Shown: piece after piece, positions 1 through 11,418 of the stretch
Layout of the letters: each line of letters begins with the position of its first letter
How positions within the stretch are numbered: position 1 is the stretch's first letter
Assembly (NCBI GenBank): GCA_016758965.1
Contig: JAEPRB010000044.1
Coordinates: 62,001 to 126,000 of the forward strand
Origin: Circinella minor
Taxonomy: Eukaryota; Mucoromycota; Mucoromycetes; Mucorales; Lichtheimiaceae
Direction of reading: 5' to 3'
Length of the DNA stretch: 64,000 nt
Program-made: the position numbers and the translations under genes
The notes under the pieces: generated by a model
What the model saw: the letters and a program-made list of their open reading frames with translations, nothing else
What the model was told of the DNA's origin: nothing
Databases searched by the model: none

Positions 1-1055
1 ATATTGAATAATCTCTAATTTTGAGTAATAATGCGAACAAAATATAGAAAGAAAAAGAAAGAAAGAGTTTACCAGACGACCGGTTGTCTTGTTGATTTCT
101 TCTTTATCCCACGTGGTCTCCTGAGTTACGAGGTTACAAAAATATGTTCTGCCCTGAGGGGTGACACGTTCAACCCATTGCGACATAATCTATTAAAATA
201 AATTTATTAATATTATATGCGACTTTTTTTTCGGTTGTTGCCTCTATTTTTCCACTCCTATTTTGTAACAAAAAAAAATTAAGCTTACATGACTTGCATC
301 CATTTTATCTTCATCCAGTTCTCGGTTTGCATTATTATTTGGTGTTGTGACAGATGGTGGTACGACAGTAGCAGTAGTGGCAATAGTATTACTACTATTA
401 TTATTATTAATTCCATGTAATGAGGATTCATTACTTGTACGCGATAATTGACGATTATGGTTATTAGCACGAGCATCAACAAAATTATCTTCATCTTCGG
501 AATCCCCAGTAATTGATCCATTATTGTGATATTGAACACTACCAGTCACTGGATCATAAAAATAATGACCTCCACTATTTCCGCTATGAACACTGGTTGC
601 GTTTGTTGTAGTAGTTGTAGTTGTTATTGTCACATTTTCATCTTCATGTTTTATTTCGGGCACATCTGGTAACCGTTGGTTCTGATCAAAAGGTTTTCGA
701 TCCAAACGGCTATCAGTACTTCCTCTTCGAGCTCGTCGAGTTGCACTAGTACCACCAGCAGTTGGCATGACGCTATCAGCTAATTCGGGATTGACATTGA
801 CCATCTCGACATAGTTGCTGGGAAACCAACCTCTTGAACCATTACACCTAAAAGGAAGTTAGTCTATGTAGAATATATTTTTTATAGCTAATATGTCATT
901 GAGAAGAGCACATACCACCCATCCCACCAACCCGATTCGAGTTGGGCAAGTACATCAATAAAGTCACCCTTGTCAAAACTTAATGACGATTGTTCTGGAG
1001 AATGAAACGGATGTAATGCACGTACTGTACATAATATCTTTGGCATAGAAGTCAT
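1..1055 (-). CDS. Cdc25-type Ras guanine nucleotide exchange factor, N-terminal part (gene continues past left edge)
   Basis: This is the start of a protein with an SH3 domain followed by a WW domain, an order typical of fungal Cdc25-like RasGEFs, which load Ras with GTP at the plasma membrane. Visible exons are 916-1055, 289-847 and 73-189, with phases that join correctly and a GT donor at 72 leading out of the window. SH3 signs are RALHPF near residue 12, SLSFDKGDFIDVL, the ESGWWDGW core and RGWFPSNYVE. A Ser/Thr/Asn-rich linker of roughly 160 residues follows. The WW domain starts at SQWVERVTPQGRTYF and ends around ETTWDKEE. The start ATG at 1055 lies just before the SH3 domain; MTSMPK precedes it and a second Met four codons in is an alternative. 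The RasGEF-N and catalytic domains are not in the window, so the name rests on domain order. Another SH3-WW adaptor is possible but less likely. Confidence 0.8.
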
Positions 1056-1962
1056 TATTTGCCAAGATGTTTAAAAAAAAGAAAAAAAAATTAAAAGAAA
1101 GTGAAGGGAAAGGACTTAGTGATATATATAAAAATAAAACGAGAGGAAAAAGGTTTATGGAACAAGTGTGTGGTCTGTTCCCAAAGCAGGAATCCAAGTC
1201 TTTTTTTTTTCTGAAAATCGTTTTAATGGGGCGGACTTTTTCGTGTCATTCATGAATAAGGGTTTAGACTATTTGTGTTTTATTTGATATAGCACAGGCA
1301 CGCACACCTTATCAGGTACATTACTCACAACTCGTAGGTACATCACTCACACAAATGTATATTTATATACAGTAACTTTAAATAATCATTATATCGTATT
1401 TCTTTTGCCTCCTCATTCTTTCTTGCTAAATCTCATGTAAGAATATATAAAAAGACCCTGTTTTCTAACTGATCGGAATTAGTTTATTATTTAAATTCAA
1501 CTCAGCATAAGTAGTAGCTTAAAAGAAAAAATGATCATTCATAATTCAAGAGCAATAAAAAGGGGCTATAAAAGATACATTCCCTATACTTGGGAATCTC
1601 TTTTCTTTAGAGTTTCAATGACATTTAAGAAACAAAAGTAATCTTAACAAAAATAAATGCGTGATGATGAAATAGGAGCAGAATCACACACTAAAAAAAC
1701 CTCTCCTTGATTGATTTTCGATTTAAATGACCGCCACAGACCATTCACTTGATTTCTTGTGATACATTGCATTTATTCCTCTCGTTTTCATTGTAATACA
1801 AAGAGAAGAAAGTTAATAATATATAGTTTGGCTGTGTGGAGTGAGAATAAAAAAGCTCTATCACTACGAATTTATTATGACCACTGAAAAATAAATAATC
1901 AAAGTCATTTATTATCAATAACATAATGAAAGTAAATATAAATAATCCCATTTTTTATGAAC
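1056..1962. other. Intergenic region between two minus-strand genes
   Basis: AT-rich DNA with poly-A/T runs near 1070-1095 and 1200-1211. It holds the promoter and 5' leader of the RasGEF gene and the 3' flank of the Fab1-like gene. Short reading frames on both strands are low complexity and look accidental. Confidence 0.6.
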
Positions 1963-4900
1963 TCAACATGTGAAATCCACAAAACGATGTGATAAATGAA
2001 TTCCTTTCTTCTTTCGGTTCAACTCGATCAAATTTCCCTTTTATTTCAATGCAGTTTTACATTAGAAGAGAAATTATTTTATTTGTTAATATATTTTCCT
2101 CCTCCACATATAACTATTATCACCAATGAACTTACCTGGTACTGATATAAAATAATTACTGATTTCTTGACAAAAACGCGCACGGTATTGTTGTGGGGGC
2201 AAGACAGTCACTCGCTTTTGAGATTTTAACGTGGATTTGCTTTTTGATTCAATTTTTTTGTACCATGTATAAGCTCCAATAAAATCTATTCGTATCTATT
2301 GTATTTAGATCCTTTTCATATATAACAGTTTTTACTATATAGGTATAATAAGCACTTACCAACAACCCCGACAACAATTTCTTTGTTCTGTTCATCGATA
2401 CCAACTAGCAAGGAATAATCCATAAAGTTACATTTTTCAATAAATTCAGCATCATTTTTTAAAGCTGTGTCTATAGTAAGTGCTTTAGAATATTGAGTTG
2501 TGCTAATTCCAAGTCGGTAACCTAGAATATTGAGCATGTGATTTGTTACACCACAATTCAGAAAAAAAAACCAAACCATTATCATGATTAGGTAGTATTT
2601 GATTTAATAAAATTAACTTCAAGGAGGCTTGAGCGTTTTTTAATACATATAACAAAAAGGGGGTGAATAATAATAAAAAATAAGAATTAGTACTACCATG
2701 GAGCCAGTCACCATCCCATAATGTCGTCAATTGCTGTTGTTGGTATTGTTGCTGCTTTTCGAGTACTTGTCGATCACGGATACCTTTGAAATCGAACCGC
2801 TAAATAAAGTAATTATATTCTCCTTTGAATATCTTTGTTAAGAGAACCTTTTTCTATGTACAACTATCACTAGATAAAAAAAATAAATGCTATAAAACTG
2901 TACAGTATTACCTGAGTAATACTACGGTTATAAAATAAATGATCCATCACCATAACATCCATAGTCCACGTTGCTCGTTTTTGATGATCAGTGATACGAA
3001 TGGTATAAAATCCAAATATCTTGGTAAGAATACTCGGGATCTATAGTAATCGTCGTTGCCATAAATATTACATAGATAAGTTCATCTTTTTATCTGTGTA
3101 TGAGTACGTAAGAAGCTAACACTACCTCTGAAGTAGTACGTTTCATATAATCAAAATAAGCAGGAGCAAACTTTAAAAATTGTTGTTTTTCAGCTGAATT
3201 CCACGAGGAGATCATTTCTTTAACAACAAATCTATCGTCTATAGTAATAAACTAATTAATGTACGATAAAAAAAAAGACAAAAGATAAGGAGGCGTATTT
3301 TTAGGTACCTTTTGTCTTATAAAATCGACTTTTACTTTTTCCACCACTAGTTTGCCATGGTTGACAACGACTTAGGGATTCTACAGTTACTTGCTCTATT
3401 CCGCATCGTTTTCGTAAATCTTCAAATTCTGGAGCATAGTATACAATACACGTGAATTCTATGTTGCTGTGCACAAACCCTTTGGAAACAATAAAGCATT
3501 AATATAATATTTATATACAAATATTTTTTTCGCTATTGCTATTACTTACTGTGTCGAATATGTGGGCTCAGTTTCTTGTTTTTATTATTGTTATTTTTAT
3601 ATACTATATTATGCAATCGAATTTCCTTCAAAATTTTATGATTTGAATTATCTATTTGTTGAGAGATTGTACGTTCTTCTTGAGTATCCCAATTAATAGG
3701 TATTTTGCCGCTAGGAAAGTCATTATCGTTTAATAATAAGGGAGGTGGGATTTCTCCATCCAGGCTTTTCCATTGGGACGGAATCTCGCTTGGATGATGA
3801 TAATGAGAAAATCTAGTATGCCAACGAGCTCTTAGTTTTTCAATATGCGGATGTGTATTATGGTGTTGTTGTCGTATACCTTGAACCAATGTTTGACGCG
3901 CAGATGCAAATGACGGAGATGCTTGTTGTTCCTGATATGCCATTGCAACAACATGCAGTGCTGCGCTACTACCAGTGTTATTTATAGTATTATTGTTACG
4001 ATTGTTGTTACTAGCACTACTAATGTTGTAACTGATATTATCTTCATCATCAAAAAAATAATAGCGTTCCAAGGAGGAAAAGTAAAAGTCGTCATTGTCT
4101 ACTTCATTCGCATTTGTCTTATCAATAAATAGGTCCTGATCTTCGTCTGTTATAGCTCTTCCTATACCGACAGATAAAATGCTGCTATCATCAACAAGCG
4201 TTTTATTGGATTTAGTCTCTGCTTTTTGTCGAATTTCCGCTTTATAAGATGCACAACTATATTAGTTTAATCAAGCATTAATTGAAAAATGGTTAGCGTC
4301 ATACGAATTTTTTTTTTAATCTTTAAAAAAATAATGTATTTTGTTCTTTACTTGAGCGTATAAGCAATAATGGATGTTGGTTCATTTTCCCTTACTAGAA
4401 TCGAAGAATCTGGCATGGCATGCACCTTTTTTTCTGTGCTGTGATCATAATTAATTATTATTGTTATTATTATGTATTCATTTATTCAATACTTTTATCA
4501 AGCGTTTATTATACTACTATTGAAACTTATTTTTGTTTGTTGGTTACCTAAAATAATCAGGCACATCCCAAGCACATTCTGCAATTAGCTCTGGACACTG
4601 ATCTTGCTGCCATTCATTTAATTGATTTATTATCAATTTCGCTTGAATAGCAAATGCACGCCGAACATCATTTAGATTATTATTGTCTTCAGCAACATAA
4701 AGCATCCAATCACCATAATTATTATGTGCTGTTCGTTGTAATATTTTGAGCTCTTTTTGCTTCGCTTCTATATCAGCTTTATTACAGGCCGGTAACGGTT
4801 GTTGTTTTGCTTCCCCTTTCAGATAATAGCCAATAAGTTCTAAATGCTGTATAATGGCTGTAAAAAAACCATCTATTTCACGATTAACGGTATGATTTAC

Positions 4901-7581
4901 AGCACCATTGTCATCACCTTCCGCTAAAGTTGTAGTTATAGTTGTAGCTGTTGTATTACTATTATTATTATTTATCGTTGTAGTAGTAATTGGAACTGAT
5001 GATGTCAAAGACAAATTGGGTGAACATAAAGTATACGTTGTTGGGTGTTGATCTCTCTGTATTCGTAAAGTACATTTATCATAATAAAAACAGTAGATAA
5101 TGGATGACGAAATCTGTTGATAATTAAAACACGAATCTGAATGACGAGTACCACCAGCGCTGAAATTGGACAAATGCGGTATATTATTAATATCAGTATA
5201 ATATAATATAAGCTCTAGGTATTTTGCAAATGAATAAGAAAAGGTATCAGAAGTCATTGACTTCAACTTTGTTTCTGCATGACATGTACTACATTCGGAC
5301 CACATTATAATGGTTCCTTCCGAAACTGGTGTGTCAGGGGTTGTATCGGGTAATATCATAGTAGTTGTTCTATCTGTATTAATATACACTCGAGAAGGTC
5401 CATGAGAAAAACATAATGTATGTTCTGTCATAGGTAAATCGCATCCACCATTCTCTTCTTCATTATCGAGGATACTATATTGATCCTCGTCATATTTCTC
5501 TGTATCTTCGTTGTCACTCTTATCGCTGCTAGTAATATCGTGTAAATTCAGTATAGTTCCTGATGACCTTCTTCTTGTTTTTTTCTGTTTATTACTTGGA
5601 TCATTTTGTCTACTTTGATTGACCCAATCACGACATGTCATTTTAGATTGCTGACTCATATGTATAATGGTTTTACCTAATGACTGGTCTAGAAATTGTC
5701 GACTTATATGTATTTTTTGATCGGGATCATATCGATAATAATCCATACGAGCAATCTTTGGTCCAACACAAGGTTGCTGTTGTTGTTGATTTAATTGCTG
5801 TTTACTATTATTGCTATTTATTTTTTGTTGTTTATTCTTATATCGTGGGTAAAAGGAGTAGGTGAATGCGATATGTTGTTGTTCAATAAATCCCAAAAGC
5901 GTTGGTCGAGAACTATCAAGTAAAAGTAATCTATCCAAGTTGAGTAGATGAATACCAGCATAATAACGCTCAACCAATCGTTCCTGTCGCTTGCTCCGTT
6001 TTAATGAGGAGGATCGAGATAAAATGGATGGTAATCGTATACTATTGGATCTTATTCGCTGTAAACCACCCATATTTTTTTTATATGGGAGAGGCTGATG
6101 TTCATAATAGTAGTATTGTTCATTTTTATTACTATTATTATTATATTCTTTCGATTCAAGTTTTATTTTTTCATTTTGCTCATAAACTCGTAAGTGGATA
6201 ATAACATCAGGTAATGAATACTTACGCCCAACGGAGGATGAAATGGGTGTTGATGACAATTGCCTATAAATATTATGGGCCAGTTGAAGTGTAGATGAGA
6301 GTGATTGCTGGTGTGGTGTTGATGGTGGTGTAAAAGTATAATATGTACTCTTATTACTTAATAAAGACATACTAATAGATGAATTGTTGGTTGTTGAGGT
6401 AGGTGAAGGAAATATAATCGGAGGCTGTTGTTGAGGTAATGTTTCCTTTGTTAGTTTACCATTCCTCCGCTTATTACGATTAAATATCCATTTAATTAAG
6501 GTAACTGGTTTATTATAACTAGATGTCGTTGAAGCTGATGATAATTTGATTGGAATGATTCGCTTTAACGGTGAAACAGGTGATGGTAAATGCATTCTAG
6601 ATGACTGTAGAGGTAATCTATAGGCTGTTGTAGGGTTAGTCTGTTGTTGTTGGTGCTGTTTATTAACACTAGTTCGTCTTCTCTTTTGACTCTTTTGTTT
6701 AAAAGGCGGAGGGCTCAGGTGATGATCATGAAGAACATTTAGCTCCAGTCTCATATTTCCAAGCACATGCATCATTGCACATATTAAATCATTGATATAG
6801 CTCGATGAAATAGACACGCCGTGGAGATTAATTGTACCACCAACGTCTTCTCCTGTTCTAATTGGCAGTTGTTGTGGTAAGATATTGCCTAATAAAATAA
6901 AATAACACAAGTAAAAAGTTATTATGATAAAAACTTTTAATATATATTTTTTCTTTTCCTTTCCCAGCCATCATCAAAATAATTACAACTTCATTTTTGA
7001 TTGAAAATAACAATAACCAAAATCAAGTATGAAAACTTACTGAGAGGTACGCCTTGATATACTTGCGGTTCGAAATAAGAATTCTCTGGTTTTCCAGTGG
7101 GCACACATTGGATCCATATTGAAAATTGGTCAAGAGCCGATGTTTCCTCGTGACTGTCATCATGAGCGACAGTCAGGGTATTAGTAGCTTTATGATGAGC
7201 TGATGATGCATTCACGTGGGTAGCAACTTGCTGTAGTACAAGGTTCAAAAGTATGCTAGACCAAGGATGAATAGGTAATTGAATATCACCAAGCCATTGC
7301 TGTAACAACGTTTTCAACAATTGTTCTGATGCCTCATTTATATTTCTTTGTTGTAGTTTCTGTTGCTGTCTTTTGATTTGACGCGGAGGGAGAGGAAAAG
7401 TCTGTAAAGAACTATAATCATGAGAAGTAGCAGTTGATGATATAGAAGGAAAGGCAGCTGTATTATTAATAGCGTTTGCAATCCATGATTTTCGTCGGAT
7501 ACTATTATCATTGTTTTTATTAGCTGATACTGCTGTGGTAGAAGATGTCATGGTTACTTTATCATGGTTACTGACGTCCAT
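1963..7581 (-). CDS. Fab1/PIKfyve-like phosphoinositide kinase without a visible FYVE finger
   Basis: Fab1 makes PI(3,5)P2 from PI3P on endosomes and the vacuole. Read on the minus strand, the gene starts at ATG 7581 (MDVSNHDK). An early region resembles part of the Fab1 chaperonin-like domain (QCVPTGKPENSYF, ~7040-7120) but is divergent. The Fab1 Cys-rich region follows, with MWSECSTCHAE and SYSFAKYLELIL near 5210-5310. Later come VRENEPTSIIAYTL (~4370-4410), IEFTCIVYYAPEFEDLR and the PIPK catalytic domain: SGGKSKSRF, RFVVKEM, FLKFAPAYFDYM, MDHLFYNRS, CNFMDYSLLVGID and VVGVVD, whose Asp is formed across an intron. The usual DLKGS motif reads DFKGI. No FYVE Cys cluster lies before the first exon. 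The C-terminus has two readings: splicing from a GTAAGT donor at ~2141 ends at 1963; reading through ends at 2086. At least seven introns are evident. The family call is firm; exact exons and catalytic activity are not. Confidence 0.85.
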
Positions 7582-7931
7582 TTTTCTAAACGTTATAATT
7601 ATAGACTTTAGAGTAGTGTAAGCTGTAGTGAATGAAATATTTTTTATGATAAAGTAATAAAAATACTGTAAAAGAAAAAGAAATATTTAATATTTGAAAA
7701 CTTAAATTGTGATTTTTGTGTTCTCCTCTATTCAGCTCTTGCAGGTGAAGCACTATATTATATTCGCTCACAATAGTATCTTTACGAAGTTTTAGCATTA
7801 TATGAATTATAAAAAAGAGTCATCTGTGGTTTCTTTTCTATATCTAGACCAGTGTGATATGTTTTTATCCTCTTATTATACAAGCAGTGACACACAGGAT
7901 TTTGATTTTTGTCATAGCCTAAGAAAATTGC
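7582..7931. promoter_or_regulatory. Divergent promoter region between Fab1-like gene and small plus-strand gene
   Basis: About 350 bp separates the Fab1-like start at 7581 (minus) from the proposed start of the small plus-strand gene at 7932, so both would be transcribed from here. The segment is AT-rich. A 70-codon minus-strand frame inside it (7586-7798) looks non-coding. No specific binding site was recognised. Confidence 0.4.
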
Positions 7932-8325
7932 ATGGGTTTCAGGTATCAATTTTTGTCGTAGTAGGAAATTTCTATATTTGTTTTATTTTGTTTAATCTTT
8001 TTCTTCTTTTGTTTTAATACTAATAATAATAATGATACCACATCTTTCTGAACATCATCCAAGACACCGGCTTCATGAAAAAAAGGACAAAGTCAAGGCA
8101 TGGACAAAAATGCAAGATCCACATAAAAGTCTTTCTGAACCAATATCCATAGCACATCCACAAGATCCTCGTGCAATAGAAGGTGCTCAAGCAGCTGATT
8201 CAACTGCACAATTCGTTATGAATTTTAAAACCCCAGCTTGTGATGATCTGAATGCACCACAATTTCCTGAATCAAAAAAAACCGATGCAAAAAAGAAAAG
8301 CAGTATTTGGTTTTGTTGTTCATGA
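7932..8325 (+). CDS. Small protein with possible N-myristoylation signal and Cys-rich C-terminus
   Basis: An open frame at 8032-8325 encodes a small basic, polar protein ending SSIWFCCS. The upstream sequence offers a better model: exon 1 at 7932-7942 (ATG GGT TTC AG), an intron 7943-8063 with a TACTAAT branch-like motif near 8017, and exon 2 at 8064-8325. The phases join to give a 90-residue protein starting MGFRHRLHEKKDKVKAW. Gly at position 2 next to basic residues suggests N-myristoylation, and the terminal Cys pair could be palmitoylated; both are inferences. The fallback is the unspliced start at 8032 (MIPHLSEH). The gene sits between two phosphoinositide-kinase genes, divergent from one and convergent with the other. 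I do not recognise the family. The GTATCA donor is not strong. Confidence 0.5.
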
Positions 8326-8533
8326 TAAATAAGAAACTGGAGGATAGTATATTTTGTTGTTGCTATGTGTATTATTATATATTTTTATTATGTACCATGT
8401 TTATCTTTTGTTTTCTGTGATAATAAAAGTAAGGGGGATTATTTTGTACAAGGAAGACTGTGTGAATTATATATTGTTTATCAAAACGAAGAATATGTGT
8501 TTATGGTTTTTTATACATGCAAACAGGAGAAAA

Positions 8534-11418
8534 TTAATATTCCGATTTTTTAGTCACTGCATTTCTAATGAAATGCATGAATCGATTGCCATATTCAATG
8601 GGGTTGACGGCCGAAATCGAATGCTGAATAAATATTTTTCCAAAGTAAGGAGAAATTGAATTATAACAATAGCAATAATATTTAAAACGAGAGATGAAAT
8701 GGTAAACTTACTTTATCTTGTGTTAGACTTTTCCAAAAATGCTCTGTTTTCTTTACGATATTATAAGGTGTCAAGATGTCAATAACTCCCATAAAGTAAA
8801 GTTGTTGTGTCAAACTATTATTTTCATCCGTAGATTGAAATCCGCCATCTTCGGAATAAAAAACACAATAACGTCGTCTATATATAATAATACTTTATTA
8901 ATATCATTATACTCATGAATAACACTGGACAAAAAAGAAAGAAAACTTACTCCTGAGAAGGTGTTGCTGGCAAATCGGTTGAAGCTAATTGTACTGGATT
9001 GGTATGTTTCAATGCTTTTCGAACAATATCTGCCTTGCTTTCATGATTTTTTCCCAAAGCAGATAATTGGCGTTGTAATCCTTTTGTTGCAGGCTATATA
9101 TAACAGAAAGAAATGTTTGTTATCAACAAAAAAAAAAAAAAACTCAGTACTGTATATATCTATATATTGTTAAAATTTTAGAATTACCTGCACCATCTGC
9201 AAATGATGATCCCGTAAATTCTCAGTATTACCACGGGTCATATCATGGATACCAATTAGCAGACTGTAGTCCATAATATTGACTCGTTGTAATAACTGTA
9301 TAAATAAATTCATTATAAATGGTTAAGCACATCTTTATCAAAACTAACTAAATGTACTATGTATATATAATCTTGCTCACCGATATATCATTCTCCAATT
9401 GTGTAAGAAGAAACATCCGTTTTAAGGGTCCTAATTCAAGCTTTTTATTTTGTGAAACCTATATAATAACAAGTCAATTAGTGTCCTATCAAGATTTCAT
9501 ATCCTCAAGGTTTCATATGCAGCACTCTTCTCATTTACCCAATTTTGATCCTTCATTACAGCATGGGGAGTTTTTGCAATCACTTCCTCGGGTGTCAATC
9601 GACCAAACATGGATCCTTTCAAATCATAGGTTTCATGTATATCTTTGTTACCTGGAAACACGTTCCCCATGACAACAAAATGAATTTTACGCCCACGAGG
9701 TAATTTGATACGATGTAACCCATAGTAACGACATAATAAAGTATTCGGATTATCACATACATGCTTATAATATATAAACACCATTTTATCAGTATATAAT
9801 GTTTCCCCCCAAATTTCTCCATTTTCTAGTATATATTTTACCTGATAATAATCTTTTAATACTTTTCGCATGAATTTATGTTCAGAGTGATGTATAGTTT
9901 TAATGATAAACCGATAATCGCGAGAGTAATAGAGAAAACTTCCGCTTTTTCCAGGAGAATTGAGTTCAGAGAGGATATATTTGTTTGTTAGTGACATCTG
10001 TTGTTTATTTTGATATTATACATGTATATATATATATATATAAACATAAGTTTTCAACTTTCTTTAAAATAAGCTTTTTATAATAGTCACAATGGTAAAT
10101 ATAAAAATACATGAAAGAAAAATAAAATAAAATAAAAAGGCTTACCATATAATCACCAGCATCTAAATGAAATTTTTCTCTTAAAGTACGAAATACCCAA
10201 GGTGCATAGTCCTTGAATTTGAAATCATATTTAACACCTGGTGTAAGCTCATTTCCGGTTCTATTATATTGAAATTTATCCCAAAACACCAGCGTAACCA
10301 CATATCAATATAGCACCAAAACCCACCATTTAAAGATTAATGGAACTGACCCTGAAAAATGTTGGCTAATACTGAACACATCCATGTATCAAAAATGTAT
10401 GGAATAAAATAAAATAAAAGAGAACTCACACATCAAATACAAGTTTATGAGCAGCTGTGAAATCTTGCGGTGTTAAATCACGACGCATCTTTGCAGATAC
10501 TCGTCCAACCTAATTATTTTAAATAAAAATATTTATAACTATTAGTGAACACATTGGGATGATCAATACTACTGTCATGTATTATTATGTCTGTATGTTT
10601 ATACTTTACAGCAATCCGAATTCCAGTCAACATATCATACCTAATAATAAATAAATCGAAAGTATGATCCATATTTTGGTGTTACCACATTTATTCTCCA
10701 CACAATTCCAACTTAATTTTTGCTGTTTTACTTACATGAGTGGATAATTTCTATGTCCTTCAGCTACACGCGTCCCTACAACAACACGATCATCGTCATG
10801 GTCATCTTCATCAGCATATGTTTTTCGTCTTCTCAGCTTAGATACTCTACGTGCAGCACGACGTTGTGTAATCTCTGCTTTTAATGCTTCTTGTTCTTCA
10901 CGATTCAAATCCCCTAAATCAGGTCGTCGTTGATGAGGACGAGCAGAAGAAGAAGCCGTTGCTGTAGATGACGATTGGGAAAGGACAGGTTCTGTGCGCC
11001 AGGAAGGAATAATATGAAGGGGTTGTTTTATTTCTTTACTGCTACATTGTGTTGGTAACCCTGGTTCATCATTATGGTGGTGGTGGTTATTATAATAAAA
11101 AGAGTGCTGATCCCAAGACGATGGACGTGGATGTTTACTGGCAGCGTTGTGATTGGGATTACTCACAGTAGCAGGAGGACCATGACGATGAGTGCAATCG
11201 GCTGTTGTAATGAAAGGTAACGTATGATAACTTTTCAATCGAGTTGCTTGAATGTCATCACTATGTGATCGCATCATTGTATGGCCCTTATTTTTATTAT
11301 CATAGAGCGGTGGTGATGTTGAAATAAAAGAGTCGGAAGGTTGTTTTTCTGTTGTATTTGTTTCTGAAGATTTTGGATCACCCAGAACTTGGTGTGCCAG
11401 TGCTGTTGTTGTTCCCAT
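8534..11418 (-). CDS. Phosphatidylinositol-4-phosphate 5-kinase (Mss4/Its3 type)
   Basis: This kinase makes PI(4,5)P2 from PI4P at the plasma membrane. The start is ATG 11418 ([12 protein letters not shown]). About 230 residues of low-complexity, basic N-terminus end near the first donor at 10735. The catalytic core is spread over several exons: [65 protein letters not shown] with the ATP-binding Lys, [48 protein letters not shown] near 9260, and [23 protein letters not shown], which holds the metal-binding Asp and the PI4P-selective activation loop. The last exon ends AVTKKSEY with its stop at 8534-8536. All expected catalytic motifs are present, so the gene should be functional. It lies downstream of a Fab1-like paralogue on the same strand, with one small gene between them. 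Confidence 0.93.

Noticed and set aside
8354..8659. 101-codon plus-strand frame
   Set aside because: It overlaps the conserved C-terminal exon of the minus-strand PI4P 5-kinase and shows no protein features.
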